From the NCBI GenBank assembly GCA_018241125.1, contig JAFEEL010000052.1, forward strand, positions 1 through 64,000: a DNA stretch of 64,000 bases. The letters run 5' to 3'. The number at the start of each line of letters is the position of its first letter. Positions within the stretch are counted from its first letter, which is position 1. The notes under the pieces are model-generated. The model was not told the origin of the DNA and made no database searches. It saw nothing but the letters and a program-made list of their open reading frames with translations. Shown piece by piece: positions 56,669 through 64,000 of the stretch. Made by a program: the position numbers and the translations under genes. The DNA comes from Pseudomonadota bacterium (lineage in GTDB: Bacteria; Pseudomonadota; Gammaproteobacteria; Xanthomonadales; Xanthomonadaceae).

Positions 56669-56789
56669 GCCCGGCGAGAACGTGCAGCCGCTGGCCGTGC
56701 CGGCTTGCACGATTAAAACTCCAACCACCGGTTGGAGAAGTCGGCCTCGTTCGCTCGAAGCCATTACCCGCTTGCTGGAGAGCCTATGA
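56655..56789 (+). CDS. 44-codon ORF linking the DUF1016 gene and hsdR
   Basis: Begins MKRGEPGENVQPLAVPACTI and ends LEAITRLLESL. GGAGGT lies 6-11 bases upstream of its ATG, its start overlaps the DUF1016 gene by 14 bases, and its stop overlaps the hsdR start (ATGA). It could be a small protein or a coupling leader that delivers ribosomes to hsdR. An inverted repeat CTCCAACC-acc-GGTTGGAG (56719-56737) lies inside. No homologue is recognised. Confidence 0.4.
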   Translation: MKRGEPGENVQPLAVPACTIKTPTTGWRSRPRSLEAITRLLESL

Positions 56790-59700
56790 AACCGACCGAC
56801 ACCAGCGAGTTGGGTTTGGAACGACTGATCGTGCGCCATCTGGCGGGCATCAGCGAGCATCCGCAGGTGACGGCCCATGCCGTTGCCGAGCCGCAGACAC
56901 TGTACGGGCCGGGCGGCTACGTGCTGGGCCGGGCGAGCGACTACAACCGCGACGTGGCGCTGGACGTGTCGAAGCTGCTGGAGTTCCTGCACGCCACCCA
57001 GCCCAAGGCGGTGGAGTCGCTGAATCTGGCCGCCGAGGGCATCGCGCGCGCGCAGTTCCTGCACCGGCTGCAAGGCGAGATCGCCAAACGTGGCGTGGTG
57101 GATGTGCTGCGCAAGGGCGTCGCCTACGGCGCTGTGGCGAAGATCGACCTCTACAAGCTGCTGCCGACGCCGGGCAATGCGTCCGCTGCCGAAGCCTTCG
57201 GCAAGAACGTCTTCAGCGTCACCCGGCAAGTGCGCTACAGCAACGATTCGGGCAACGAACTGGACTTGGTGATTTTCATCAACGGCCTGCCGGTGCTGAC
57301 CTTCGAGCTGAAGAATTCGCTGACCAAGCAGACGGTGGCGGACGCCATCGTGCAGTACCAGACCACCCGCGACCCGAAGGAGTTGCTGTTCCAGTCGGGC
57401 CGCTGCATCGCGCACATGGCGGTGGACGATGCCGAGGTGCGCTTCTGCACAGAGTTGAAGGGCAAGGCGTCGTGGTTCCTGCCATTCAATCAGGGCTGGA
57501 ACAGCGGCGCGGGCAACCCGCCCAACCCGGGCGGCCTGAAGACCGACTACCTGTGGAAGCAGGTTCTGATGAAGGACTCGCTGGCCAACATCATCGAGAA
57601 CTACGCGCAGGTGGTGGAGGACGAGGAGGAGGACGCCAGCGGCAGGCGGCGCAAGACCCGCAAGCCGGTGTTCCCGCGCTTCCACCAGTTGCGCACGGTG
57701 CGCGCCCTGCTACGCCGCAGCCGCGCCGACGGCGTGGGCCAGCGTTACCTGATCCAGCACTCGGCGGGCAGCGGCAAGAGCAACACCATTGCGTGGCTGG
57801 CGCATCAGTTGGTGGAGTTGAAGACGGCACAGGATGAGTCGCGGCCGCAGTTCGATTCGGTCATTGTCATCACCGACCGCCGCGCGCTGGACAGCCAGAT
57901 CCACAAGACGATCAAGGGCTACGACCATGTGGCCTCGATCCTCGGCCATTCGGACAACGCACAGGAGCTGCGCGATTTCCTGCGCCGGGGCAAGAAAGTC
58001 ATCGTCACCACGGTGCAGAAGTTCCCCTTCATCCTCGACGAGCTGGGCGATTTGGGCGACAAGAAGTTCGCGCTGCTGATCGACGAGGCGCATTCCAGCC
58101 AGGGCGGCAAGACCACGGCCAAGATGCATCAGGCGCTGGGTGGTGTGACTGAAGAGGAGTTCGAGGAAGACTCCACGCAGGATGCGGTGAACGCGGAAAT
58201 CGAAAAGCGCATCGCATCACGCAAGCTGCTGGCGAACGCCAGTTACTACGCCTTCACCGCCACGCCGAAGACCCGAACACTGGAGTTGTTCGGCGAACGC
58301 GCGACGGTGGGCGACAAGGTGCAATTCCGCTCGCCCGAGGAACTGACCTACACCACCAAGCAAGCGATCCAGGAGGGCTTCATCCTCGACGTGATCGCCA
58401 ACTACACGCCGGTGGACAGCTTCTACCACGTCGCCAAGACCATCGAGGACGACCCGCAAGTGGACAAGCTGAAGGCGCTGAAGAAAATCCGGCGCTACGT
58501 CGAATCGCACGACAAGGCCATCCAGAGCAAGGCGCAGATCATGGTCGATCACTTCACCGCGCAGGTAATCGGCACGAGGAAGATCGGCGGCAAGGCGCGG
58601 GCGATGATCGTGTGCAACGGCATCGCGCGGGCCATCGATTACTGGCGAGAGGTGTCGGACTACCTCGCCGAGATCAAAAGCCCCTTCAAGGCCATCGTCG
58701 CGTATTCGGGCGACTTCGAGATCGGCGGTTCGAAGAAGACCGAGGCCGACCTCAACGGCTTTCCGAGCAAGGACATTCCGGCCAAGCTGAAGCTCGATCC
58801 GTACCGCTTCCTGATCGTTGCCAACAAGTTCGTCACCGGCTTCGACGAACCGTTGCTGCACACGATGTACGTGGACAAGCCGCTGGCGGGCGTGCTGGCG
58901 GTGCAGACGCTGTCGCGTCTGAACCGTGCGCACCCGCAGAAGGCCGACACCTTCGTGCTCGACTTCGCAGACAACGCCGAAGCCGTGAAGGCGGCTTTTC
59001 AGGAGTACTACCGCGCCACGATTCAGGACGGCGAAACCGACCCGAACAAGCTGCACGACATCAAGGCCGAGTTGGATGCGCAGCAGGTTTACAGCGGCAG
59101 CCAAGTGGATGACTTGGTGGCGCTGTATCTGTCCGGCACCGACCGCGACAAACTCGATCCCATCCTCGATGTCTGCGTGGCCGAGTACGCCAGCAAGCTG
59201 GGCGAGGACGATCAGGTCACGTTCAAGGGCAAGGCCAAGGCCTTCGTGCGCAGCTACGGCTTCCTCTCGGCGATTCTTCCCTATGGGCATCCGGCATGGG
59301 AAAAGCTCTCGATCTTCCTGAACTTTCTGATTCCGAAGTTGCCCGCGCCGAAGGAGGAAGACCTCTCCAAGTGCGTGCTGGAAGCCATCGACATGGACAG
59401 CTACCGCACGCAGGCGCAGGCGGCGATGAAGATGGCGCTGGACGATGCGGATGCCTTCGTCGAACCGCCGCCGCCCGGTGGTGGTGGTGGCAGCGGCGAG
59501 CCGAACCTGGACAAGCTCTCCAACGTCATCCAGCAGTTCAACGACCTGTTCGGCAACATCGAATGGCACGATGCCGACAAGATCAGACAAGTGATCACCG
59601 AGGAAATCCCGGCGCGCGTGGCGCAGGACAAGGCCTACCAGAACGCGCAGGCCAACTCCGGCAAGCAGAACGCGCGGCTGGAGCACGACAAGGCACTCAA

Positions 59701-59860
59701 CCGCGTGGTGCTGGAACTGCTGGACGACCACACCGAATTGTTCAAGCAGTTCAGCGACAACCAGAACTTCAAGCGCTGGCTGGCGGACATGGTGTTCGGT
59801 GCGACCTATCGCTCCGGCACGAACCCGCCTGCACCGCCGCAAGCCGGTGCGTCGGCGTGA
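56786..59860 (+). CDS. hsdR: Type I restriction endonuclease subunit
   Basis: 1024 residues. The N-terminal PD-(D/E)xK nuclease has NELDLVIFINGLPVLTFELKN near residues 155-175. The superfamily 2 motor follows with Walker A HSAGSGKSNT near 325, VIVITDRRALD, DEAH box LLIDEAHSSQ near 429-437, YYAFTATPKT, and LIVANKFVTGFDEPLLHTMYVDKPL. A C-terminal helical domain binds the methylase core. A glycine run (PPPPGGGGGSGEP, about 893-905) is a linker. It translocates and cuts unmethylated DNA. Start ATG at 56786 overlaps the preceding small ORF. Confidence 0.95.
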   Translation: MKPTDTSELGLERLIVRHLAGISEHPQVTAHAVAEPQTLYGPGGYVLGRASDYNRDVALDVSKLLEFLHATQPKAVESLNLAAEGIARAQFLHRLQGEIAKRGVVDVLRKGVAYGAVAKIDLYKLLPTPGNASAAEAFGKNVFSVTRQVRYSNDSGNELDLVIFINGLPVLTFELKNSLTKQTVADAIVQYQTTRDPKELLFQSGRCIAHMAVDDAEVRFCTELKGKASWFLPFNQGWNSGAGNPPNPGGLKTDYLWKQVLMKDSLANIIENYAQVVEDEEEDASGRRRKTRKPVFPRFHQLRTVRALLRRSRADGVGQRYLIQHSAGSGKSNTIAWLAHQLVELKTAQDESRPQFDSVIVITDRRALDSQIHKTIKGYDHVASILGHSDNAQELRDFLRRGKKVIVTTVQKFPFILDELGDLGDKKFALLIDEAHSSQGGKTTAKMHQALGGVTEEEFEEDSTQDAVNAEIEKRIASRKLLANASYYAFTATPKTRTLELFGERATVGDKVQFRSPEELTYTTKQAIQEGFILDVIANYTPVDSFYHVAKTIEDDPQVDKLKALKKIRRYVESHDKAIQSKAQIMVDHFTAQVIGTRKIGGKARAMIVCNGIARAIDYWREVSDYLAEIKSPFKAIVAYSGDFEIGGSKKTEADLNGFPSKDIPAKLKLDPYRFLIVANKFVTGFDEPLLHTMYVDKPLAGVLAVQTLSRLNRAHPQKADTFVLDFADNAEAVKAAFQEYYRATIQDGETDPNKLHDIKAELDAQQVYSGSQVDDLVALYLSGTDRDKLDPILDVCVAEYASKLGEDDQVTFKGKAKAFVRSYGFLSAILPYGHPAWEKLSIFLNFLIPKLPAPKEEDLSKCVLEAIDMDSYRTQAQAAMKMALDDADAFVEPPPPGGGGGSGEPNLDKLSNVIQQFNDLFGNIEWHDADKIRQVITEEIPARVAQDKAYQNAQANSGKQNARLEHDKALNRVVLELLDDHTELFKQFSDNQNFKRWLADMVFGATYRSGTNPPAPPQAGASA

Positions 59861-59885
59861 CGCGCCGTATACGGGTGCTGGTCAG

Positions 59886-60592
59886 TCAGGCTGGTGGCAC
59901 CATGCCCAGCCGCTCGCGCACCACCGACCGGGCGATGCACCACTGCGCGAGGTAGTAGCTGGCCAGCACCCACATCGCGGCTTTGTCGATGCCGCCGCCG
60001 AACTTGTCCCAGGCCAGCAGGCTATCGCTGAGCACGAACAGCGCGCCGCCGATCCCGGCGATACGCGCGGATTTCCATGAGGCGCCGGCGCGCAACGGCC
60101 ACGCGCGTGCGCCGGCCAGTGCCGCCATCAGCATCAGCACCGCCACGTAGGCCAGTACCGCCACTCGCAAAGCCGCCGGTACCAGCGGCAGCAGGGCGAC
60201 GAGGTTGCCCGCGGCCACCGCTGCGTAGCCCAGCAGTGCCATGCCGCGCGCCGGCCACGACGAGCCGCTGGCGAAGGCGGCGATGTAGCACAGGTGCGCG
60301 AGCAGAAAGGACAGCAAACCCGCGATGAACGGGTCGAAGGGCAGTGCGGCAGCGGAAGCATCAGGAAGACATCGCCGGCCAGCGACAGCGACAATCCCGC
60401 ACACACCAGCCATCGATAACACCGCCCGATCGGCGAGGGCGCGCCGGCGGCCATCAGCAACAGCAGCGCCGTGGCCAACGGCTTGCACAGGTAGTGCAGC
60501 CACAGCCACGGGCCGCCGAGCAGGGCGCCGGCGATGGCGCCCAGCGCGCTGACGGCGATGAGCAGGGTGAGTGGGAAGGATCGGTGCGGCAT
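59886..60592 (-). pseudogene. Lysoplasmalogenase (YhhN family), frameshifted
   Basis: The N-terminal part, from ATG at 60592 (MPHRSFPLTLLIAVSALG to LAGDVFLMLP), and the C-terminal part (LPFDPFIAGLLSFLLAHLCYIAAF to IARSVVRERLGM) lie in different frames. The switch falls at about 60345-60362, between GDVFLMLP and PFIAGLLSFLLAHL, which are adjacent in the family. Joined, they give a multi-helix membrane protein of normal length (about 235 residues). A single-base indel, real or from sequencing, explains it. Confidence 0.75.
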
Positions 60593-60619
60593 CGGATGGA
60601 CTCGGCGGCAAATTGCACC

Positions 60620-61597
60620 TTATCGCAAGTGCGGCACGGGCGAACCCATGCCCAGCCGCTCGCGCACCGCCGCCGCCACCCGTGGCAGTTCGCGCAGCTC
60701 CGTGGTCGGTGCGATCGGATCATCGGCGAGCACGCGCGCCGCGCCGGCTTGCAGCAAGCTGGCGATGAACGCAGCATGTTTGCCGCGCGCGACTTGCGGC
60801 CTCGCGACGCGCACATCCGCGCCGGTCGCGGCCGCTTCGCTGAGCATGTTCACCGTGTCGGGCGAGACCACGATCCGCTGCGCCCATGCCAGCAAGCCGG
60901 CGTAGGGATTGTCGCCGTCGCGTGCGTCGCGCCAGCGCAGGCCATCGATGCCGCCCAGCCCCGCGCACAGCTCATCGCACAACCACGCCGGCGTGCGTCG
61001 CGAGGCGCAGACCGACACGCTGCCGCCTTCGCGCGCGTGGATCGAGCGCAGCGCCTGTATCACCTCGGTGCACCAGCGCCGATCCAGCGGCACGTTGCCG
61101 ATCGGCCCGCCGAGCAACAACGCGGTGCGTGGTGCGGGAAGCTCGCCCAGCTGCGGGAACCGCGCGCGCGCGGCGTGCAGCCAGATCGCATCGACCGGAT
61201 GCAGGCTGCCGCGCACGCTCACGATGTTTTCCCCGCGCAGGCCATCGTGCTCGGGCGCGACCACCACGTCCCAATGGCGTAGATCGATGCGCGGATCGAG
61301 GATTTGCAGCGTGCGCGCACCGGCCGCGCGCAGCAGGCGGGTGGCCAGTGCGCCCTGCCGTCCGCAACCGATCGCAAACCGCGGCGGCTGCACCAATGCC
61401 ATACGAAACGCATCGCCAAACGCACGTTCGCTGGCAGGCAGCAGGCGCGGCGCGGCATGCTGCCACGGCGCCCGCGCGTGCAGCCGCCAGAGCTGCGGTT
61501 CCGGCGCGTCGGATGCCGACAACGCCGTCGCCAACGCCAGTGCCTGCCGCTCATTGCCGGCCGCGCCGTCGGTCACCACCCAGATGGCTGGCGTCAT
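60620..61597 (-). CDS. ELM1/GtrOC1-family protein (mitochondrial-fission ELM1-like)
   Basis: 325 residues, GT-B-like: IWVVTDGAAGNERQALALA at the N terminus, GCGRQGALATRLLRAAG, the centre LLGGPIGNVPLDRRW and the C-terminal IVVSPDTVNMLSEAAATGADV. The last motif resembles a nucleotide-sugar-binding region. Bacterial members occur near LPS genes, and a glycosyltransferase lies at the right edge of the window. Activity is unproven. Confidence 0.83.
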   Translation of the reverse strand: MTPAIWVVTDGAAGNERQALALATALSASDAPEPQLWRLHARAPWQHAAPRLLPASERAFGDAFRMALVQPPRFAIGCGRQGALATRLLRAAGARTLQILDPRIDLRHWDVVVAPEHDGLRGENIVSVRGSLHPVDAIWLHAARARFPQLGELPAPRTALLLGGPIGNVPLDRRWCTEVIQALRSIHAREGGSVSVCASRRTPAWLCDELCAGLGGIDGLRWRDARDGDNPYAGLLAWAQRIVVSPDTVNMLSEAAATGADVRVARPQVARGKHAAFIASLLQAGAARVLADDPIAPTTELRELPRVAAAVRERLGMGSPVPHLR

Positions 61598-61740
61598 GCG
61601 TTCGTTCCGCCAACGGGAAGCAGCGTTGCCATGCGCGGCATTTCATCCGGAAAATGCGACCATACACTGTCCACTGCCGCCGTTGCCGGCGCTATCCGCC
61701 AGCGTCGCGGCCACCTTTTCCAATCACTCCGGAGTCCTGC

Positions 61741-62331
61741 ATGCACGCATCGTCGATCCTGATCCGCGCCGGTTTGCTGGTCGCCACCCTCGCCCTCGCA
61801 CCCGCTGCCGCATTGGCCGCCGATTCTTACGTCATCGACGCCAACCACACGCAGGTGCAGTTTGGGTACACCCACCTCGGCTATTCGCACATCACCGGGC
61901 ACCTGGGCAACGTCGCCGGCAAGTTTTCGTTCGACGCGAAAGATCCGACCAAATCCAGCATCCAGGTCGCCGTGCCGATCGACACCATCGCGGTGGTGCC
62001 GGCGCTGAACGACGAACTGAAATCGGCCAAGTTCTTCGATGCGGCCAAGTTCCCGACGGCAACGTTCCAGAGCCGCTCCGTGACCCGCACCGGCAAGGAC
62101 ACGCTGGCGGTGGCCGGCGAGCTGACCATCCACGGCATTACCAAGCCCGCAACGTTCAACGTGACGATCAACAAGATCGGCACCCACCCGATGCGCGGCG
62201 TGCGCGCGGTCGGGCTGGACGCGACCACCACCGTCAAGCGCAGCGATTTCGGATTGTCCTTCCTCGTGCCCAACGTCAGCGACGAGGTGAGCATCCACGC
62301 CACGATGGAAGCCTACGCGGCGAAGAAATAG
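61741..62331 (+). CDS. YceI family periplasmic protein
   Basis: 196 residues with a signal sequence (ILIRAGLLVATLALAPAAALAAD). The mature lipocalin-like YceI barrel includes YVIDANHTQVQFGYTHLGYSHITGHL, IDTIAVVPALNDELKSAKFFDAAKFPTATFQS, GELTIHGITKPATFNV and TVKRSDFGLSFLVPNVSDEV. Family members bind isoprenoid-type lipids, but the ligand here is unknown. Confidence 0.93.
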   Translation: MHASSILIRAGLLVATLALAPAAALAADSYVIDANHTQVQFGYTHLGYSHITGHLGNVAGKFSFDAKDPTKSSIQVAVPIDTIAVVPALNDELKSAKFFDAAKFPTATFQSRSVTRTGKDTLAVAGELTIHGITKPATFNVTINKIGTHPMRGVRAVGLDATTTVKRSDFGLSFLVPNVSDEVSIHATMEAYAAKK

Positions 62332-62340
62332 ACAGTGGAT

Positions 62341-62454
62341 GCAAATGATTGGACATCCTGTCCAACATTTGCTCGCCGAGCCCGGTACGTGCCCGTACTC
62401 GGCTCCGTCGCAACGGCATTGCTGCCGTTGCGACGCGTGGCCCGTCCCTGGGCC
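62341..62454. other. Run of four hairpins between yceI and pirin genes
   Basis: Hairpins: GCAAATGaTTGGACA-tcc-TGTCCAAcATTTGC (62341-62372); an imperfect GAGCC...GGCTC (62377-62405); a perfect 12-bp GTCGCAACGGCA-ttgc-TGCCGTTGCGAC (62407-62434); GGCCC-gtccct-GGGCC (62439-62454). No T-tract follows. It fills the 174-bp gap, with no gene in it. Could be a repeat cluster, mRNA stabiliser or structured RNA. Confidence 0.6.
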
Positions 62455-62505
62455 GCGATCCGGGCATCGTCAGGCACGTTCTTCCAGCATCCGGCCCGAT
62501 AACCC

Positions 62506-63207
62506 ATGATCCTGTTACGACGTTCGCACGAACGCGGCCACGCGCAGCACGGCTGGCTCGACAGCCGGCACACGTTTTCCTTCGCCGACTATCACGATCG
62601 CCACTGGATGGGTTTCGGCCCGCTGCGCGTCATCAACGAGGATCGCGTCGCGCCCGGCGGCGGCTTCGCGCCGCACCGTCACGCCAACATGGAGATCATC
62701 TCGTATGTGATCGCCGGCGGCTTGCAGCACCGCGACAGCATCGGCAACGGCTCGGTGATCGTGCCCGGCGACGTGCAGATGATGAGCGCCGGCAGCGGCA
62801 TCGAACACAGCGAGTTCAACGCATCGCAGACTGAGTCCGTGCACTTTTTGCAAATCTGGATCCAGCCCGACCGCCTCAACGCCACACCGCGCTACGCGCA
62901 GCAGCATTTCGCCGCGGACTCGCGGCGCGGTGTACTCAAGCTGGTGGCATCGCCCGATGGTGCCGACAGCTCGCTGCCAATCCGCCAGGATGCACGCATG
63001 TACGCGGCCACCCTGCCGGCCGGTGCTGATATCGAGCACACACTGCACAGCGGTCGTCGGGCGTGGGTGCAGGTGGTGCATGGCCGCTTGCGACTGGGGG
63101 CCGATATCGCGCTGGAAGCCGGCGACGGCGCGGGCATCGCCGATGTCACGCAATTGCAATTGACCGCCGAACGCGAGAGCGAGCTGTTGCTGTTCGATTT
63201 GCCGTGA
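62506..63207 (+). CDS. Pirin family protein (YhhW-like)
   Basis: 233-residue bicupin. The metal-binding N-terminal cupin shows WLDSRHTFSFADYHDRHWMGFGPLRVINED, then APHRHANMEIISYVIAGGLQHRDSIGN and MSAGSGIEHSEFNASQTESVHFLQIWI. The two His of HRHAN, the following Glu and the His of GIEHSE fit the Fe site. Related E. coli YhhW has quercetin 2,3-dioxygenase activity in vitro; the natural substrate is unknown. Confidence 0.92.
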   Translation: MILLRRSHERGHAQHGWLDSRHTFSFADYHDRHWMGFGPLRVINEDRVAPGGGFAPHRHANMEIISYVIAGGLQHRDSIGNGSVIVPGDVQMMSAGSGIEHSEFNASQTESVHFLQIWIQPDRLNATPRYAQQHFAADSRRGVLKLVASPDGADSSLPIRQDARMYAATLPAGADIEHTLHSGRRAWVQVVHGRLRLGADIALEAGDGAGIADVTQLQLTAERESELLLFDLP

Positions 63208-63281
63208 CTCCACCCGGCGCGCGATTCGCCGGATGCCGCGACAGGTACAATGCGCCCATCGCTCCAGCCCGCCGTTTCGCC

Positions 63282-63482
63282 ATGACCACCGACACCGCCC
63301 AGCCCATCGCCCAGCCCAACGCGGAAAAGCGCTACGAGGTGCGTCGCGCCGATTTGCCGGTGGCGTGCCCGCTGCCGGCGATGGCGCTGTGGAACTCGCA
63401 CCCGCGCGTGTACCTGCCGCTGGAGCAGGAACGCGAATGCGCCTGCCCGTATTGCGGCGCGCATTACGTGCTGGTCGATTGA
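63282..63482 (+). CDS. Zinc-finger domain protein (NDUFS6-like)
   Basis: 66 residues ending in a zinc-binding motif: CPLPAMALWNSHPRVYLP and CACPYCGAHYVLVD, giving one Cys, a His and the CxxC pair of the zf-CHCC family. The role is unknown. TACAAT at 63246-63251 is a candidate -10. Followed 16 bp later by the glycosyltransferase. Confidence 0.88.
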   Translation: MTTDTAQPIAQPNAEKRYEVRRADLPVACPLPAMALWNSHPRVYLPLEQERECACPYCGAHYVLVD

Positions 63483-63498
63483 CCCGCCGCGGGCGACG

Positions 63499-64000
63499 AT
63501 GCGCCCGCTCACCGTGGTGCAACTGCTGCCGGCGCTGGAGGTCGGCGGCGCCGAGCGCTCGGCGCTGGAAATCGCTGCCGCCCTCGTCGCCGCAGGGCAT
63601 CGGGCCATCGTGGTATCCGCCGGCGGGCGCATGGTGCGCGAACTGCAAGCCCTCGGCGGTGAACACGTCGAACTGGCGATCGGCCGCAAGTCGCTACTGA
63701 CCCTGCGCCACGCGCGCACGCTGCGCGATCTGTTTCGTCAAACCCGCGCCGACATCGTGCACGCGCGCTCGCGCATGCCGGCGTGGGTGGCACTGGCGGC
63801 GCTGCGCGGAATGAAAAATCCGCCGCACTTGGTCACTACCGTGCACGGGCTGAATTCGCCGGGCCGCTACAGCGCGGTGCTGACGCGTGGGCAGCGCGTG
63901 ATCTGCGTGTCGCAGACCGTGCGCGCATATGTGTTGCGGCAGTGGCCGGATACCGATGCCGGCAAGTTGGCAGTGATCCCGCGCGGCATTGATCCGACGG
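63499..64000 (+). CDS. Glycosyltransferase family 4-like protein (partial)
   Basis: Only the first 167 codons lie in the window. GT-B N-terminal signatures are VVQLLPALEVGGAERSALEIAAALVAAGH, DIVHARSRMPAWVALAAL, and VTTVHGLNSPGRYSAVLTRGQRVICVSQTVR. The last residues (AVIPRGIDPT) open the hinge before the C-terminal domain. It probably acts in lipopolysaccharide or other envelope-glycan synthesis. Incomplete because of the window end. Confidence 0.88.
   Translation, partial: MRPLTVVQLLPALEVGGAERSALEIAAALVAAGHRAIVVSAGGRMVRELQALGGEHVELAIGRKSLLTLRHARTLRDLFRQTRADIVHARSRMPAWVALAALRGMKNPPHLVTTVHGLNSPGRYSAVLTRGQRVICVSQTVRAYVLRQWPDTDAGKLAVIPRGIDPT

Overview
The window is GC-rich bacterial chromosome. 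Gene content and order point to a gammaproteobacterium of the order Xanthomonadales, most likely a Rhodanobacteraceae-type genome. Supporting features are PPi-type phosphofructokinase/adk/mpl, rubredoxin/thiE/hemL, rpmI-rplT-pheS-pheT-ihfA-MerR-tRNA-Pro, DUF3426-fis-purH-purD, and the families of short intergenic repeats. Three secreted acid-type S53 proteases would suit an acid-tolerant organism, but that is inference. The genus cannot be fixed from sequence alone.

Layout. 1-9951: core metabolism (phosphofructokinase, adenylate kinase, the muropeptide-recycling ligase Mpl, an SDR enzyme with an aspartyl-protease-like exported protein, thiE-hemL divergent from rubredoxin, SirB1-family and DUF192 proteins). 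9952-15658: translation cluster rpmI-rplT, two terminators, pheS-pheT, ihfA, a MerR regulator and tRNA-Pro(GGG); thrS-infC is missing from its usual upstream place. 15698-22969: YdcF/DUF218 protein, membrane protein, proline iminopeptidase, a nitroreductase/5'-3' exonuclease/NUDIX run and a DUF1631 protein. 23073-27754: transhydrogenase pntAA-pntAB-pntB, split by an oppositely oriented sigma factor/DUF3619/DUF3106 operon. 27861-29713: CapA-like protein and SufT. 29783-41880: accessory-looking island of three S53 (sedolisin) proteases alternating with two TPR-sulfotransferases. 41987-51603: short asparaginase, DUF3426, fis, purH, lipoprotein, purD, mgtE, a candidate small RNA and glnE. 51794-59860: type I restriction-modification cassette hsdM-hsdS-DUF1016 nuclease-small ORF-hsdR, all overlapping. 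59886-64000: frameshifted lysoplasmalogenase gene, ELM1-family protein, YceI, pirin, zinc-finger protein and the start of a glycosyltransferase.

Two things stand out. First, several dispersed-repeat families occur between genes and also in frame inside conserved genes: mpl and hsdM carry a hairpin repeat also seen at 2181, 11047 and 11101, purH carries a second repeat family, and pheT carries a run of heptamers. This resembles the protein-coding palindromic elements known from Rickettsia. Arrays of different 7-bp words (near 2240, 12190, 22980 and inside pheT) share one period. Second, the protease/sulfotransferase island is an arrangement I do not recognise as a described system; it suggests secreted proteases that are modified by, or co-evolve with, cytoplasmic or periplasmic sulfotransferases. 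No insertion sequence, prophage or CRISPR array is visible. All statements come from reading the sequence; no search was run.
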